From: Antilocapra americana
Taxonomy: Eukaryota > Chordata > Mammalia > Artiodactyla > Antilocapridae
Length of the DNA stretch: 64,000 bases
Assembly: GCA_007570785.1 (NCBI GenBank)
Contig: ML661900.1
Coordinates: 2,267,126-2,331,125, forward strand
Direction of reading: 5' to 3'
In this document: piece after piece, positions 59,101 to 63,420 of the stretch
How positions within the stretch are numbered: the stretch's first letter is position 1
Layout of the letters: every line of letters begins with the position of its first letter
Program-made: the position numbers and the translations under genes
Notes under the pieces: model-generated
What the model saw: only the letters and a program-made list of their open reading frames with translations
Databases searched by the model: none
Told to the model about the DNA's origin: nothing

Positions 59101-59894
59101 CGGAGCCAGGTTGGAGGGTGGGCTTTGAAAAACTATCCTCTGACTCTTCTAATAGGGTCATCACAACCAAACAGTCATGAGAAGATCACGGGGCTTTAAT
59201 TTTTTTGATATTCAAATATAAAACCACTTTATCTCCACACTGCAACTGGCCACAGCTTAGCATGGGTTGTGAAAATGCCACAGTCCAAGATAAAACAGAA
59301 CCAGAGTTTTATCATCTGGTTTAACGTCTTCCCAAGAAGCGTCAGTGAATCACAATGAGATCTCTGAGAACATTTTCCCAGTGGGCACACACATCTGTGA
59401 ACAGGACTGTGGGTGTTGGTGCTTCATCTTCAGAGGGAGTAGAGAGAAGGCTGGCCCTGGGGTCAGACTGGACTTCAGCACGATGGCTGACTACCCACGG
59501 GCCTCAGCAGTGCCATCTCTTTAGGGTGCTAGGCACCAGCTTTGCCTGACTCCTGAGGTTGTTGCTGGGCTTGAATATAGTCTGTACATGAAACCAGAGG
59601 ACCTCAGTAACTGGGATGCTGCCCCTTCCTAAGGGATCATCATCATTATTTTCATTCTCAGTTCTTCTGCTAAGTTGAGTTAATACATCAAATGTCAATT
59701 CAAAAAGCACTGACATGGGAGCCCTCCATCTCTTACCTACCTGTGTTATCTCTGGCCACGAGACCCTGAGAAAAATCTCCAGGAGTCGGGGAGGTTCTGC
59801 TGTCCCACTTTACCATGTCAAGGCTGTTGCAATATTCCCATCTCTTCTGCTGAAGTTCTTGTAACCAGTAAGTCATGAGTTGACGATTAGGGGC
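5033..59894 (-). CDS. TBC1D2B: TBC1D2B, Rab GTPase-activating protein, exons 2-12 (partial gene)
   Basis: Eleven minus-strand exons with GT-AG borders and compatible phases encode most of TBC1 domain family member 2B. In order they give the end of the PH domain, a Ser/Pro/acidic linker, a long coiled coil, and the TBC Rab-GAP domain. The TBC domain accelerates GTP hydrolysis on Rab GTPases of endosomal membranes by a dual-finger mechanism. Both signatures are present: IELDLLR (arginine finger, about 15261-15281) and YCQ (glutamine finger, about 15150-15158). The exons sum to about 2,339 bp. The human protein is about 963 residues as I recall, so the missing roughly 120 N-terminal and 64 C-terminal residues fit one exon off each end. 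TBC1D2 (Armus) has the same architecture, but the TBC and linker sequences fit TBC1D2B. In people, loss of this gene causes a neurodevelopmental disorder with seizures and gingival overgrowth. No frameshift or stop is seen in any exon. Confidence 0.95.
5870..6260 (+). mobile_element. Old L1M 3' fragment
   Basis: Diverged ORF2-end and 3' sequence of the type 'ctgctggtgggagcagaaat ... ggaatactatgcag' can be followed, ending near an A-run at 6191-6204. Confidence 0.5.
6425..6550 (+). mobile_element. MIR-like SINE fragment
   Basis: A sequence resembling the MIR core, with 'cctcatccatacaatgggat', lies in a stretch otherwise without repeats. Confidence 0.4.
6780..6965 (-). CDS. TBC1D2B: TBC1D2B exon 11 (TBC domain)
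   Basis: This 186-bp, phase 0-0 exon encodes 62 residues starting [20 protein letters not shown] and ending DSFLYEGPK. The [10 protein letters not shown] and RIWDxF-like ([10 protein letters not shown]) patterns are typical of the second half of Rab-GAP TBC domains. The acceptor is CCTCTCCAG and the donor GTGGGT. Confidence 0.95.
7408..7612 (+). mobile_element. MIR SINE
   Basis: A MIR-like order is visible: 'cttggctctcagctctacta', then a 'ccttgggca' core, then 'cctcatctggaaaa'. It is ancient and diverged. Confidence 0.5.
9689..9892 (-). mobile_element. Bov-tA SINE
   Basis: Typical reverse-complement Bov-tA: 'gctcagtcgtgtctgactct' and 'actgtagcccgccaggctcc' through to a degenerate tRNA-like head near 9890. 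Short gcatgca repeats at both ends may be the target-site duplication. Confidence 0.8.
10440..10700 (+). mobile_element. Old L1-like 3' fragment
   Basis: Sequence such as 'atggaatattaccaaatatg' and 'gagaaaatgctcatgctgtc' resembles the 3' end of old L1M elements. Borders are uncertain. Confidence 0.4.
10738..10773 (+). mobile_element. Truncated Bov-tA head
   Basis: Only the tRNA-like 5' head (gggcttccctggtggctcag plus about 16 nt) is present. It changes abruptly to unrelated sequence. Confidence 0.65.
12547..12664 (-). CDS. TBC1D2B: TBC1D2B exon 10 (TBC domain)
   Basis: This 118-bp exon completes the split Arg of GLNR and encodes [20 protein letters not shown] through KTLLGSQ. The LYLxxEDAFWxL pattern is the helix that follows the catalytic Gln in TBC domains. 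It has a CTTGTAG acceptor and a GTACTC donor, and ends in phase 0. Confidence 0.95.
12665..15138 (-). other. TBC1D2B intron 9
   Basis: Non-coding. I see no clear repeat or gene in this 2.5-kb stretch. It is AT-moderate, and only a few short T-runs (near 14034-14043) stand out. Confidence 0.7.
15139..15633 (-). CDS. TBC1D2B: TBC1D2B exon 9 (first half of TBC domain, both catalytic fingers)
   Basis: This is the largest exon in the window (495 bp). It starts after a CTCAACAG acceptor with [18 protein letters not shown] and reaches the TBC entry motif [15 protein letters not shown]. It carries the catalytic IxxDxxR motif (IELDLLR) and the YxQ motif (YCQ). The donor lies three codons after the catalytic Gln, inside GLN|R. 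Reading on past the donor meets an immediate stop, which confirms the border. Both catalytic residues are intact, so the protein should be an active GAP. Confidence 0.96.
16105..16620 (+). mobile_element. ERVL-MaLR-type solo LTR (old endogenous retroviral LTR)
   Basis: It follows the pattern of mammalian MaLR LTRs: 'ggcagaataatggcccccaa', 'gaacctgtgaatatg', 'ttatcctgggtgtcccaggt', 'gtccttaaa', 'ctccagga' and 'cagaactgtt'. No internal viral genes are next to it, so it is a solo LTR, ancient and diverged. Confidence 0.5.
16630..16994 (+). mobile_element. Old L1 3' fragment (target of the retrocopy insertion)
   Basis: It resembles an L1M ORF2 end and 3' UTR ('atcacagtttgtaaaaagga', 'gttgaaagaaataagtcag'). 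The sequence resumes right of the retrocopy at about 19224, so the retrocopy landed inside it. Confidence 0.45.
16995..17009 (+). repeat. Target-site duplication, left copy (SMIM15 retrocopy)
   Basis: The 15-bp aaagaaataagtcag is repeated exactly at 19209-19223 after the poly(A) tract. The bottom-strand nick site implied (TTTC/AA) is close to the L1 endonuclease preference. Confidence 0.85.
17010..17345 (+). promoter_or_regulatory. CpG-rich segment, candidate retrogene promoter
   Basis: By eye count this stretch has about 40 CpG dinucleotides in about 335 bp and very high GC, while the surrounding intron is AT-rich and CpG-poor. It lies inside the retrocopy's target-site duplication, so it arrived by retrotransposition. 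It could be the parent's CpG-island first exon, copied from a transcript that started upstream. Promoter activity is an inference. Confidence 0.45.
17461..17550 (+). ncRNA. 5S rRNA fragment (nt 1-90) inside retrocopy
   Basis: It starts exactly at 5S nucleotide 1 (gtctacggccataccaccct) and follows mammalian 5S for 90 nt to ggatgggaga, then switches to SMIM15 5' UTR. From memory of the mammalian 5S sequence I see two differences, both C/T-type changes at CpG sites (5S positions 26 and 47), as expected from CpG decay. The internal control region is cut within box C, so it should not work as a pol III gene. It is a fragment, not a functional rRNA gene. Confidence 0.88.
17647..17871 (+). CDS. SMIM15: SMIM15 retrocopy, small integral membrane protein 15, intact ORF
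   Basis: The 74 codons are complete from ATG to TAA. The protein starts [20 protein letters not shown]. It has one hydrophobic segment (about residues 21-42, [20 protein letters not shown]) and a basic helical tail (about 43-74, ending AKRLKKD). This matches SMIM15, a small single-pass membrane protein of unclear function. From memory the human protein has Ile where this copy has Phe at residue 4, and otherwise looks the same. The start codon has A at -3, and no frameshift or stop is present. It is probably either a young retropseudogene or a functional retrogene. The intact ORF is suggestive but short, so chance preservation is possible. Confidence 0.88.
   Translation: MFDFKAWAEYVVEWAAKDPYGFLTTVILALTPLFLASAVLSWKLAKMIEAREKEQKKKQKRQENIAKAKRLKKD
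19184..19189 (+). terminator. Polyadenylation signal of SMIM15 retrocopy
   Basis: AATAAA lies 11 nt before the poly(A) tract that begins at 19201. This is the normal spacing for a retrotransposed mRNA 3' end. Confidence 0.8.
19209..19223 (+). repeat. Target-site duplication, right copy (SMIM15 retrocopy)
   Basis: Exact repeat of 16995-17009. Its first A's merge with the poly(A) tract, so the exact left border could shift by a few bases. Confidence 0.85.
19690..19835 (+). mobile_element. MIR SINE
   Basis: MIR core pattern: 'ccactccctggctatgggac', then 'ctgggcaagtcac' and 'cctccctgac'. Confidence 0.5.
20649..20842 (-). CDS. TBC1D2B: TBC1D2B exon 8 (end of coiled coil)
   Basis: This 194-bp exon starts in phase 0 with [20 protein letters not shown] and ends with the split Ser codon AG|T, which exon 9 completes. 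The first 22 residues are heptad-like. The rest ([17 protein letters not shown]) is a helical connector leading to the TBC domain. The intron that follows it in transcription contains the SMIM15 retrocopy. Confidence 0.94.
20843..22166 (-). other. TBC1D2B intron 7
   Basis: Non-coding. It contains the Bov-tA/BOV-A2 block at 21441-21755. I see nothing clear in 20850-21430 or 21760-22160. Confidence 0.75.
21441..21755 (-). mobile_element. Bov-tA SINE plus second Bov-A unit (BOV-A2-like)
   Basis: A Bov-tA in reverse orientation (to about 21655, ending at ctgagccaaaagggaagccc) is followed directly by a second partial copy of the same Bov-A body (about 21652-21755). The tandem arrangement is like BOV-A2 dimers. 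Confidence 0.75.
22167..22277 (-). CDS. TBC1D2B: TBC1D2B exon 7 (coiled coil)
   Basis: This 111-bp, phase 0-0 exon encodes 37 residues, starting [20 protein letters not shown] and ending [10 protein letters not shown]. It is strongly helical and charged and continues the coiled coil. The acceptor has a long polypyrimidine tract (TTTTTTTTTTCCAACAG) and the donor is GTGGGT. Confidence 0.94.
22376..22571 (-). mobile_element. Bov-tA SINE
   Basis: Full body and tRNA-like head in reverse orientation, from 'gaaagtgaaagttgctcagc' to 'ttaccagggaagccc'. Confidence 0.85.
23212..23495 (+). mobile_element. CHR-type tRNA(Glu)-derived SINE
   Basis: It starts with 'actttcctggtggtccagtg', followed by 'caattccctggtccgggaag'-like B-box sequence and the 'aacgaagacccagcacag' end typical of cetartiodactyl CHR SINEs. 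Confidence 0.8.
24560..24803 (+). mobile_element. CHR-type tRNA-derived SINE
   Basis: 'gacttccctggtggtccagt' head, 'gggcaactaagcctg' body, and an A-rich end near 24800. Confidence 0.8.
24815..24990 (-). mobile_element. MIR SINE
   Basis: Reverse-oriented MIR pattern: 'gactctatgaggtgagtgcc', 'aacactgaggcagagaggtg' and 'gctgggtttgaa'. Confidence 0.5.
25040..25190 (+). mobile_element. L2 LINE 3' fragment
   Basis: L2 tail pattern: 'gctccaggaggacagagact' and an 'actgactgaatga' end. Confidence 0.45.
25465..25680 (+). mobile_element. CHR-type tRNA-derived SINE
   Basis: 'gggacttccctggtggtcca' head and an A/T-rich tail. The flanking repeat tcagttga (25457-25464 and 25686-25693) fits a target-site duplication. 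Confidence 0.8.
27148..27543 (-). CDS. TBC1D2B: TBC1D2B exon 6 (central coiled coil)
   Basis: This 396-bp, phase 0-0 exon encodes 132 residues from [10 protein letters not shown] to DQLELDWLK. Most of it is a long amphipathic coiled coil (about residues 35-100 of the exon), as in TBC1D2 family members, where this part mediates dimerisation or effector contacts. Near its end a Ser/Pro/Ala-rich patch (about residues 102-122, [19 protein letters not shown]) breaks the helix. This patch lies in the most GC-rich part of the exon and looks the least conserved. Confidence 0.95.
27544..28227 (-). other. TBC1D2B intron 5
   Basis: 684-bp intron. I see no repeat or gene in it. Confidence 0.8.
28228..28460 (-). 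CDS. TBC1D2B: TBC1D2B exon 5 (linker into coiled coil)
   Basis: This 233-bp exon encodes 77 full codons. It begins [20 protein letters not shown] and ends in a heptad-like stretch, [19 protein letters not shown], where the coiled coil starts. The acceptor is ATGTAG and the donor GTAATT. The middle ([11 protein letters not shown]) is low-complexity and probably disordered. It lies only 684 bp upstream of exon 6. Confidence 0.94.
28668..28682 (+). repeat. Target-site duplication, left copy (tRNA/Bov-tA chimera)
   Basis: The 15-bp gctcaatttttgcat is repeated exactly at 28996-29010. Confidence 0.85.
28683..28900 (-). mobile_element. Bov-tA SINE (3' half of chimera)
   Basis: A full reverse-oriented Bov-tA from its ctttctctttc-type end (28683) to its 'agcttccctggtggctcag'-type head near 28900. 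The body is normal. The unusual part is the tRNA joined to its 5' end within the same target-site duplication. Confidence 0.85.
28909..28980 (-). tRNA. tRNA-Glu (TTC-like) pseudogene joined to Bov-tA
   Basis: A 72-nt minus-strand sequence aligns over the full length of mammalian tRNA-Glu: the acceptor starts tcccctg and ends gtcagggaa, the anticodon loop is ctttcac (anticodon TTC), and the ccgcggcctgggttc segment follows. The end of the A box (gtgtc for gtggt) and the B box (ggttcagttcc) are changed, and the acceptor and anticodon stems have mismatches. It is probably not a functional tRNA. Confidence 0.75.
28996..29010 (+). repeat. Target-site duplication, right copy (tRNA/Bov-tA chimera)
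   Basis: Exact repeat of 28668-28682. Confidence 0.85.
29525..29800 (+). mobile_element. Old L1 3' UTR fragment
   Basis: L1 tail pattern: 'agtacatactatacacattc', 'cagtgactcagaggggtctg' and 'tacatttctgac'. Confidence 0.5.
29807..30029 (-). mobile_element. Bov-tA SINE
   Basis: It has a GTTGCTGTTGTTGCTGTTTA-type 3' tail and the complete reverse-oriented body ending gagccaccggggaagccc. Confidence 0.85.
31015..31110 (+). repeat. 25-bp tandem repeat (about 3.5 copies)
   Basis: Units of the form caggaaata(c/t)t(a/g)t(a/g)ta begin at 31015, 31040 and 31065, and a partial fourth follows. Copies differ at a few positions. No known function. Confidence 0.8.
31903..32066 (-). CDS. TBC1D2B: TBC1D2B exon 4 (linker)
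   Basis: This 164-bp exon has a CCAATAG acceptor and a GTATGG donor. It encodes [20 protein letters not shown] followed by an acidic stretch with [17 protein letters not shown]. It is a hydrophilic linker, and its Ser/Arg-rich start looks like a possible phosphorylation region (inference). The phase at both borders matches its neighbours, ending with G that is completed by GA of exon 5. Confidence 0.93.
32148..32255 (+). mobile_element. Bov-tA SINE, 5'-truncated
   Basis: Only the 3' half is present: 'cggaagcctggcatgctaca', 'gtcagacacgacttagtgac' and a CAACAACAAA tail. Confidence 0.75.
32265..32590 (+). mobile_element. L1M 3' fragment
   Basis: ORF2-end pattern: 'gcaaatgttggcaaggatat', 'tcatacactgctggcgg' and 'acatccactgacaagaggat'. 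Confidence 0.6.
32594..32705 (-). mobile_element. L2-type LINE fragment
   Basis: A 'cattcaacaaatcttaatta', 'ctactatgtgccaggcacta' pattern common in L2 copies. Confidence 0.4.
33783..34065 (+). mobile_element. CHR-type tRNA-derived SINE nested in L1M
   Basis: 'ggacttccctggtggtccag' head, 'gttcgatccctggtctggga' B-box region and a 'cagccaaaaccaaataaata' end. It splits L1M 5' sequence. Confidence 0.8.
34375..35805 (+). mobile_element. Ruminant-type L1, 5'-truncated, nested in L1M
   Basis: It runs from the late ORF2 region ('acttcctagagtaatggtaa', 'tggccaacaggcacatgaaa') to an L1 3' UTR ending 'cgtaaatcaattatacttca' near 35790. Frameshifts break ORF2. It interrupts ORF1 of the older L1M and is itself split by a Bov-tA. 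A diverged ctagaga-type repeat at both ends may be its target-site duplication. Confidence 0.7.
35145..35335 (+). mobile_element. Bov-tA SINE nested in L1
   Basis: 'ggggcttccccagtggctca' head and 'actccagtattcttgcctgg' body. It is flanked by CA-rich sequence on both sides inside the L1 3' region. Confidence 0.8.
36784..36800. repeat. Poly(G) run (17 nt)
   Basis: An uninterrupted 17-G homopolymer follows the L1M end. It may form a G-quadruplex or be a length error. Confidence 0.9.
37678..37796 (-). mobile_element. Bov-tA SINE fragment
   Basis: 'aagtcacttcagtcgtgtcc' and 'gcaagaatacgagagtgggt'. It stops before the tRNA-like head, after ttctccaggggagg. Confidence 0.75.
38035..38270 (-). mobile_element. 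MIR SINE with internal (CA)n
   Basis: Reverse MIR pattern: 'tactgagcacttactctgag', 'gttaagaaactggctcaaca' and 'cacagctaatgagtagcaga'. A short CA repeat splits it near 38134-38161. Confidence 0.5.
39650..39835 (-). mobile_element. MIR SINE
   Basis: Reverse MIR pattern: 'attattacctccattttaca', 'gttaagtaatctgcccaagt' and 'gagctgggaactgaacttgg'. Confidence 0.5.
40215..40815 (+). mobile_element. Probable endogenous retroviral solo LTR (ERV1-like)
   Basis: A 600-bp block with an LTR-like 3' part: 'cctattctaataaatcactt' and then 'cctgagacataaagaaccag'. No viral genes flank it. Family and borders are uncertain, and it could be a different old repeat. Confidence 0.4.
42018..42342 (+). mobile_element. 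CHR-type tRNA-derived SINE nested in L1M ORF1
   Basis: 'gggctcccctggtggtccgg' head and 'cgaagacccaccacagccaa' end. L1 ORF1 sequence continues on both sides. Confidence 0.8.
43197..43730 (-). mobile_element. BovB (RTE) LINE 3' fragment
   Basis: The minus strand encodes the C-terminal end of the BovB reverse-transcriptase polyprotein in one open frame: [40 protein letters not shown] and [20 protein letters not shown]. BovB is the RTE-type LINE that entered ruminant ancestors by horizontal transfer and mobilises Bov-tA SINEs, which share its 3' end. This copy is 5'-truncated and sits in L1M just before ORF2. Confidence 0.9.
44338..44612 (+). mobile_element. BOV-A2 SINE (dimer) nested in L1M ORF2
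   Basis: Two Bov-A monomers in tandem, each with 'cccactccagt(a/g)(c/t)tcttgcctgg'. The linker is a run of cttcactttcactttt repeats and the end is a GCAGCAGCAGCA tail. Confidence 0.85.
45962..46187 (-). mobile_element. Bov-tA SINE nested in L1M ORF2
   Basis: A reverse-oriented Bov-tA flanked by an exact 11-bp target-site duplication, cactaagacca, at 45951-45961 and 46188-46198. Confidence 0.88.
46690..46914 (-). mobile_element. Bov-tA SINE nested in L1M ORF2
   Basis: 'aagtcacttcagttgtgtct' to a 'cactagcgccacctggcaag' head. L1 ORF2 resumes at 46915 with 'aatgcaatcccaatcaaaat'. Confidence 0.82.
48730..48895 (-). CDS. TBC1D2B: TBC1D2B exon 3 (linker)
   Basis: This 166-bp exon lies between a TTTCAG acceptor and a GTGAGT donor. 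It encodes 54 full codons plus split codons at both ends. The sequence includes [11 protein letters not shown] and [15 protein letters not shown], a proline/alanine-rich linker with no recognised domain between the PH domain and the coiled coil. The split Arg codon (AG|A) joins exon 4 in frame. It is flanked on the left by a long L1-rich intron. Confidence 0.92.
49018..49276 (-). mobile_element. CHR-type tRNA-derived SINE
   Basis: This is the only CHR copy in the window in the host-gene sense orientation. Pattern: 'ggggcttctcctgttgcaga', 'gacc aaggattgaacctgtg' and 'gtaccaccagagaagtcc'. Confidence 0.75.
54403..54619 (-). mobile_element. Bov-tA SINE
   Basis: 'tgttgcccagtcgtgtctga' to 'gagccaccagggaagccc'. 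It lies just left of a BovB copy. Confidence 0.82.
54640..56165 (-). mobile_element. BovB (RTE) LINE fragment, split by a Bov-tA
   Basis: The 3' end is at left (gttgttgtttagtcgctcag). The body continues right through RT-coding sequence, including minus-strand [20 protein letters not shown] and [10 protein letters not shown] at about 55505-55611 and [19 protein letters not shown] near 55880-55950. Several frameshifts break it. It is interrupted at 55029-55245. Confidence 0.88.
55029..55245 (+). mobile_element. Bov-tA SINE nested in BovB
   Basis: A full plus-strand Bov-tA with head 'acttccttggtggctcagac' and a tail rich in aactttctttaaacttt. An exact 11-bp target-site duplication, cagcctccttt, flanks it (55018-55028 and 55246-55256). 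Confidence 0.9.
56440..57000 (+). mobile_element. L2 LINE 3' fragment
   Basis: L2 pattern: 'caagcccctccaggtctggt', 'gcctttgcagataccatcaa', 'ctcctcgaaaacatggccca' and a 'gagtaaaacactgaatgaac' end. Confidence 0.5.
57047..57245 (+). mobile_element. hAT-type (MER) DNA transposon fragment
   Basis: Pattern 'aggggtcagaaaaaaaactt', 'ttaaagggccagttagtagt', 'gaaagcagccacaggcaata' and 'tctgataaaacttcattttc', as in a common mammalian non-autonomous hAT family. Confidence 0.5.
57840..58200 (+). mobile_element. L2 LINE 3' fragment
   Basis: Cytosine-rich L2 end with 'ctcactgccttcctccttga', 'ctggactagaaactctgtga' and a 'cctgaatgagtaaatg' end. Confidence 0.45.
59741..59894 (-). CDS. TBC1D2B: TBC1D2B exon 2 (end of PH domain)
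   Basis: This 154-bp exon starts in phase 0 after a TATAG acceptor and ends with a single G before a GTAGGT donor. It encodes 51 residues beginning [20 protein letters not shown]. The Trp-containing amphipathic stretch is the C-terminal helix of the PH domain, so the rest of the PH domain must be encoded off the right end of the window. The tail ([15 protein letters not shown]) starts the flexible linker. The Asp codon that spans the junction to exon 3 is completed correctly (G|AT). Confidence 0.93.
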
Positions 59895-60024
59895 CTATAA
59901 GAGGGAGTGGGGAAAAGTGTTATGGTCACCAAAAGCATAAACAGCTTAAAAAAAAAATGATGTTTTGTGAAGACAAACTGGACACCTTGACACATGGCAG
60001 GAAGAGTTAAGAACAACTCAAAGA

Positions 60025-60305
60025 GGGGCTTCCCTGGGGGCTCAGTGGTAAAGAATATGCCTATCAATGCAGGGGGCACAGGTTCCATCCCTGGTCTGGG
60101 AAGATCCCACAAAACAAGGAGCAACTAAGTCCATGCGCCACACTATTCAAGCTCAAATGCCCTACAGCCCATGCTCCACAACAAGAGAAGCCACTGCAAT
60201 GAAAAGCCTTCATACTGCAGCTTAAGAATACCCCCTACTTGCTACAACTGGAGAAAAGCCCACACAGCAAGGAAGATCCAGCACAGCCAAAATTAAATAA
60301 ATATA
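60025..60305 (+). mobile_element. CHR-type tRNA-derived SINE
   Basis: 'gggcttccctgggggctcag' head and 'gatccagcacagccaaaatt' end. A 16-bp target-site duplication with one mismatch, aagaa(c/t)aactcaaaga, flanks it at 60009-60024 and 60322-60337. Confidence 0.85.
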
Positions 60306-60660
60306 CGTAATTATTTTTAAAAAGAATAACTCAAAGAAATTTCAAGATTAGTAACTTTTGTTCACTACAAATGGTCAAGAAAACAGCAACTTTTACATAA
60401 AGAATTTAATCCTAATAATAAGAAATCTTTTTAAATTCTAAAATTACAGAATGATACAATTTTTCCTCAAAAGGTTCTAGGAAGGCTTGATATTCTCAGA
60501 GCCCTTTCATTCTGAGCACCTATGAATTCTATCTGAAGAAATCAAATCTCACATAGGCATGGATGACATCCCTGCCAAATCTAATCAAATAATGGTATTT
60601 AAATCCTGTCAGTATCTAAGAAAGAGAGCAAAGAAAACTACAGATTGAAAACTAGATGGT

Positions 60661-60960
60661 GGGCTTCCCAGGTGGTCCAGTGGTTAAGAATCTGCATGCC
60701 AATACAGGGAACACAGGTTCCATTCCTGGTCCAGGAAGATTCCACATGCCGTGGGGCAACTAAGCCCCCGAGCCACAACTACTGGGCCTGGGCTCTAGAC
60801 CCTCTGTTCCACAGCAAGACAAACCATCTCAATGAGAGCCTGTGCACTGCGACGAGAGAGCAGCCCTTCCTCGTCACGACTAGAAGAAGCCTACACACAG
60901 CAATGAAGACCCAGTGCAGCCAAGGATAAACAAATAAACACAGCTGATCAAAAAGAAAAG
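60661..60960 (+). mobile_element. CHR-type tRNA-derived SINE
   Basis: 'gggcttcccaggtggtccag' head. The flanking repeat aactagatgg at 60650-60659 and 60961-60970 fits a target-site duplication. Confidence 0.85.
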
Positions 60961-60984
60961 AACTAGATGGAACATCTATGACAA

Positions 60985-61660
60985 CGGCCATATTTTTAAA
61001 CAGCAGACAATACCAAAGGCCGGAAAGGGTACAGAGCAACTAGAACTTTCATTCGTTGCTGGTGGGATATACAATAGGGCAGCTTTCTGGAAAACAGTGC
61101 AGCAGTTCCTTATAAACATACACTTACCAAATGACCCGGCAACCCCACTCCTAGGTGTTCACCCAAGAGGAATACAAAATGCATATTCACACAAAACCTG
61201 CATGCAAACGCTCAGAGGCTTTATTCATAATTGCCAAAGATGGAAAACAAGCCAAATGTCCTTTATCCAGTGCATGGATAAACAAACTGTGGAACGTTCA
61301 CACCACAGAATACTACTCAGCAGTGAAAAGGAGCAAACCACTGATTCACACAACATGGATGACTATTACACGCATAAGGGAAAGAAGCCAGCCCCAAAAG
61401 GCTACATGCTGTATGATTCCCTTTACGTGACATTCTTCTAAAGGAAAAATTATAGGGACAGACGAGAAACCTGTGATCACCAGGGCTTGGGAGAAAGGAC
61501 TGGCTGACTACAAAGGGGCAGCACGAGAGGACTGGGGAGCCGCGGGCTGACCTACTCTGCATCATGACTATGGGAGCAGACACCCGACTCTACATATCTG
61601 TCCAAACTCAAAGAACTATATACCACAGTGACCTTTATTATGTATATTAAAAAAAAAAAA
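60985..61660 (+). mobile_element. L1M 3' fragment with poly(A)
   Basis: ORF2-end pattern 'cgttgctggtgggatataca', 'caaccccactcctaggtgtt' and 'gcatggataaacaaactgtg', then a 3' UTR and an A-run at about 61650-61661. Confidence 0.65.
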
Positions 61661-63135
61661 TCAACCAACATCTAGAGGGAACTGAAAATGATGAATCTAG
61701 CTATTAACTAACAAACTAGATGGCAAGTGTGGGTCACAGGTCTCCAGGCTGCCCCCACAAAGGAGTCCCAAGGAGAAGGATACCATGGCACGATTATGGT
61801 GGCAACCACTGGCATCCAGTAAGGGGTACAGACATCAGACACAATGGTTTTAGAACCTATAAATTCTACCTCAGGATCAGAGGCAATCTGGAAAACTGCT
61901 TTGTAGGCCTAAAGCAAGTGACAAGTCGGAGATCAAACCTCTTCTGTCCACAGCAAAGGACGACCTCCAAGTGCTCTGGCTACAACCTGGACTCTAGTGA
62001 CGTGCAGGCATGGCCCTGGTAAGGAACACCACTCAGTACATGATTTCTGGGTATCCTACAGAAAATCACTCCAACTATCAGCCAAGTCATCATTTCATCC
62101 ATACAGTCAACCAACATTTACTCTTAACATCTATCAGGAACCTGGAATCAGGGCTTGTGAGAAAGACAGGAAAAATAAATCAGTGATTTCAAGAGTGTTT
62201 TAAGTGCTATGGCAGAGGTCAGAGTGGGTAAGGTGGGGCTGGTGTGCCTGGAGATGCTGAGGGAAGATAATTAATCGAGCAGAGGAAATGGGACAAGGGT
62301 CAGGTACCAAAAGTTTAAGAAAACTGCTACCTATAGATTCAAAAGGTTCATATTTTTGGCTTAATGTCTTTCTCGTCCAATAAACATAAACTCTGAGATG
62401 TCTCCATTTTTCTAGCATCAAGCTCAGTGCCAGACACATTTTTGTTGAATAAATAAGTGAAGAAATGAATGAACAAACAATCATGAAGTGATGCAGGAGC
62501 TTGGTCTTAAAGGGGAAGCAGGTGGTGGCCAGAAGGACAAGATAGAAAGAAGAAGCTCCAGGCAGAGAGACGAGTGTGCGCAAAGGCAGAGGAGAGAGAG
62601 CACAGACCGAGGAGGCTGGCAGGGGAATGGAGGCAAGGGGAGGCTGGGATAAGCAGGGGGTGGGGTGGGGCCAGGGTTCAGGTAGAGAGGAGATCAGCTC
62701 AGGCCCAAGAGCCCTAAAGTGCAGCTGGAGTCTGAGTGGCAACCTGGTTGTAGGGCGGACAGTGGGGTCTCAGCCTGGCTCTGAAGCAAGACAAAGAGAA
62801 CACAGCATTCCCAGAGAAGAGGAGAGAGTCACTGCAAGAGTAAGCGGCTGGGACAAAGCCCAATCAGAGCCCAAAGCCCATCCAGTCCCTCCCCTCCCTC
62901 CTTTCATAGAGTCTATACGGAGCCCCTAGTCTCCAAACCCCAGCTTAGGGGAAAGTGTGCGTGTTTTGACAGTGTGTGCGTGTGTGTGCACATGTGTGCT
63001 CCAGTCCTCACACAAGTTCCCCTGCCTGGCCCCCAATCCTCCCAGGGAGAAGTCAGATTAAGCACTGACCTCTCTAGCTGTTTCCTGAAATGCCGGCACC
63101 ATGAGAAATTTTGCCTGTTACAAGAAAGCTTTTCC

Positions 63136-63420
63136 CCAGACTTCCTGGTAGCACAGTGGATAGGAATCCAGCTGCTGATGCAAGGGTCACAGGTTCGGTC
63201 TTGCAGAGCACCTAGGCCCGTGAGCCACAACTACTGACCCCGTGTGCTGCAACTACTCCACAGGCTCCAGCTGTGGAAGCCGGTGCTCTGCACAAGAGAC
63301 CACCACAATGAAAAGCACGCACACCGCGACCAAGGGTAGCTCGCTCTCTCCGCAACGAGAGGAAGCCCGTGCAAAATCAACGAAGACCCAGTGCAGCCAA
63401 CCGATCAATTAATTAATTGA
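63136..63420 (+). mobile_element. CHR-type tRNA-derived SINE (diverged)
   Basis: 'gacttcctggtagcacagtg' head, 'caacgaagacccagtgcagc' end and an AATTAATTAATT tail. It is more diverged than the other copies. Confidence 0.75.

Larger units (their letters stand above)
48896..59740 (-). other. TBC1D2B intron 2
   Basis: Non-coding. A minus-strand CHR SINE lies near its right-hand exon. A Bov-tA/BovB cluster fills 54403-56165, followed by L2 and a hAT element. Positions 49290-54390 hold only faint traces of old repeats, a 13-G run (50988-51000) and an (AAAC)n run (51013-51031). I see no gene. 58210-59740 is unassigned. Confidence 0.75.
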
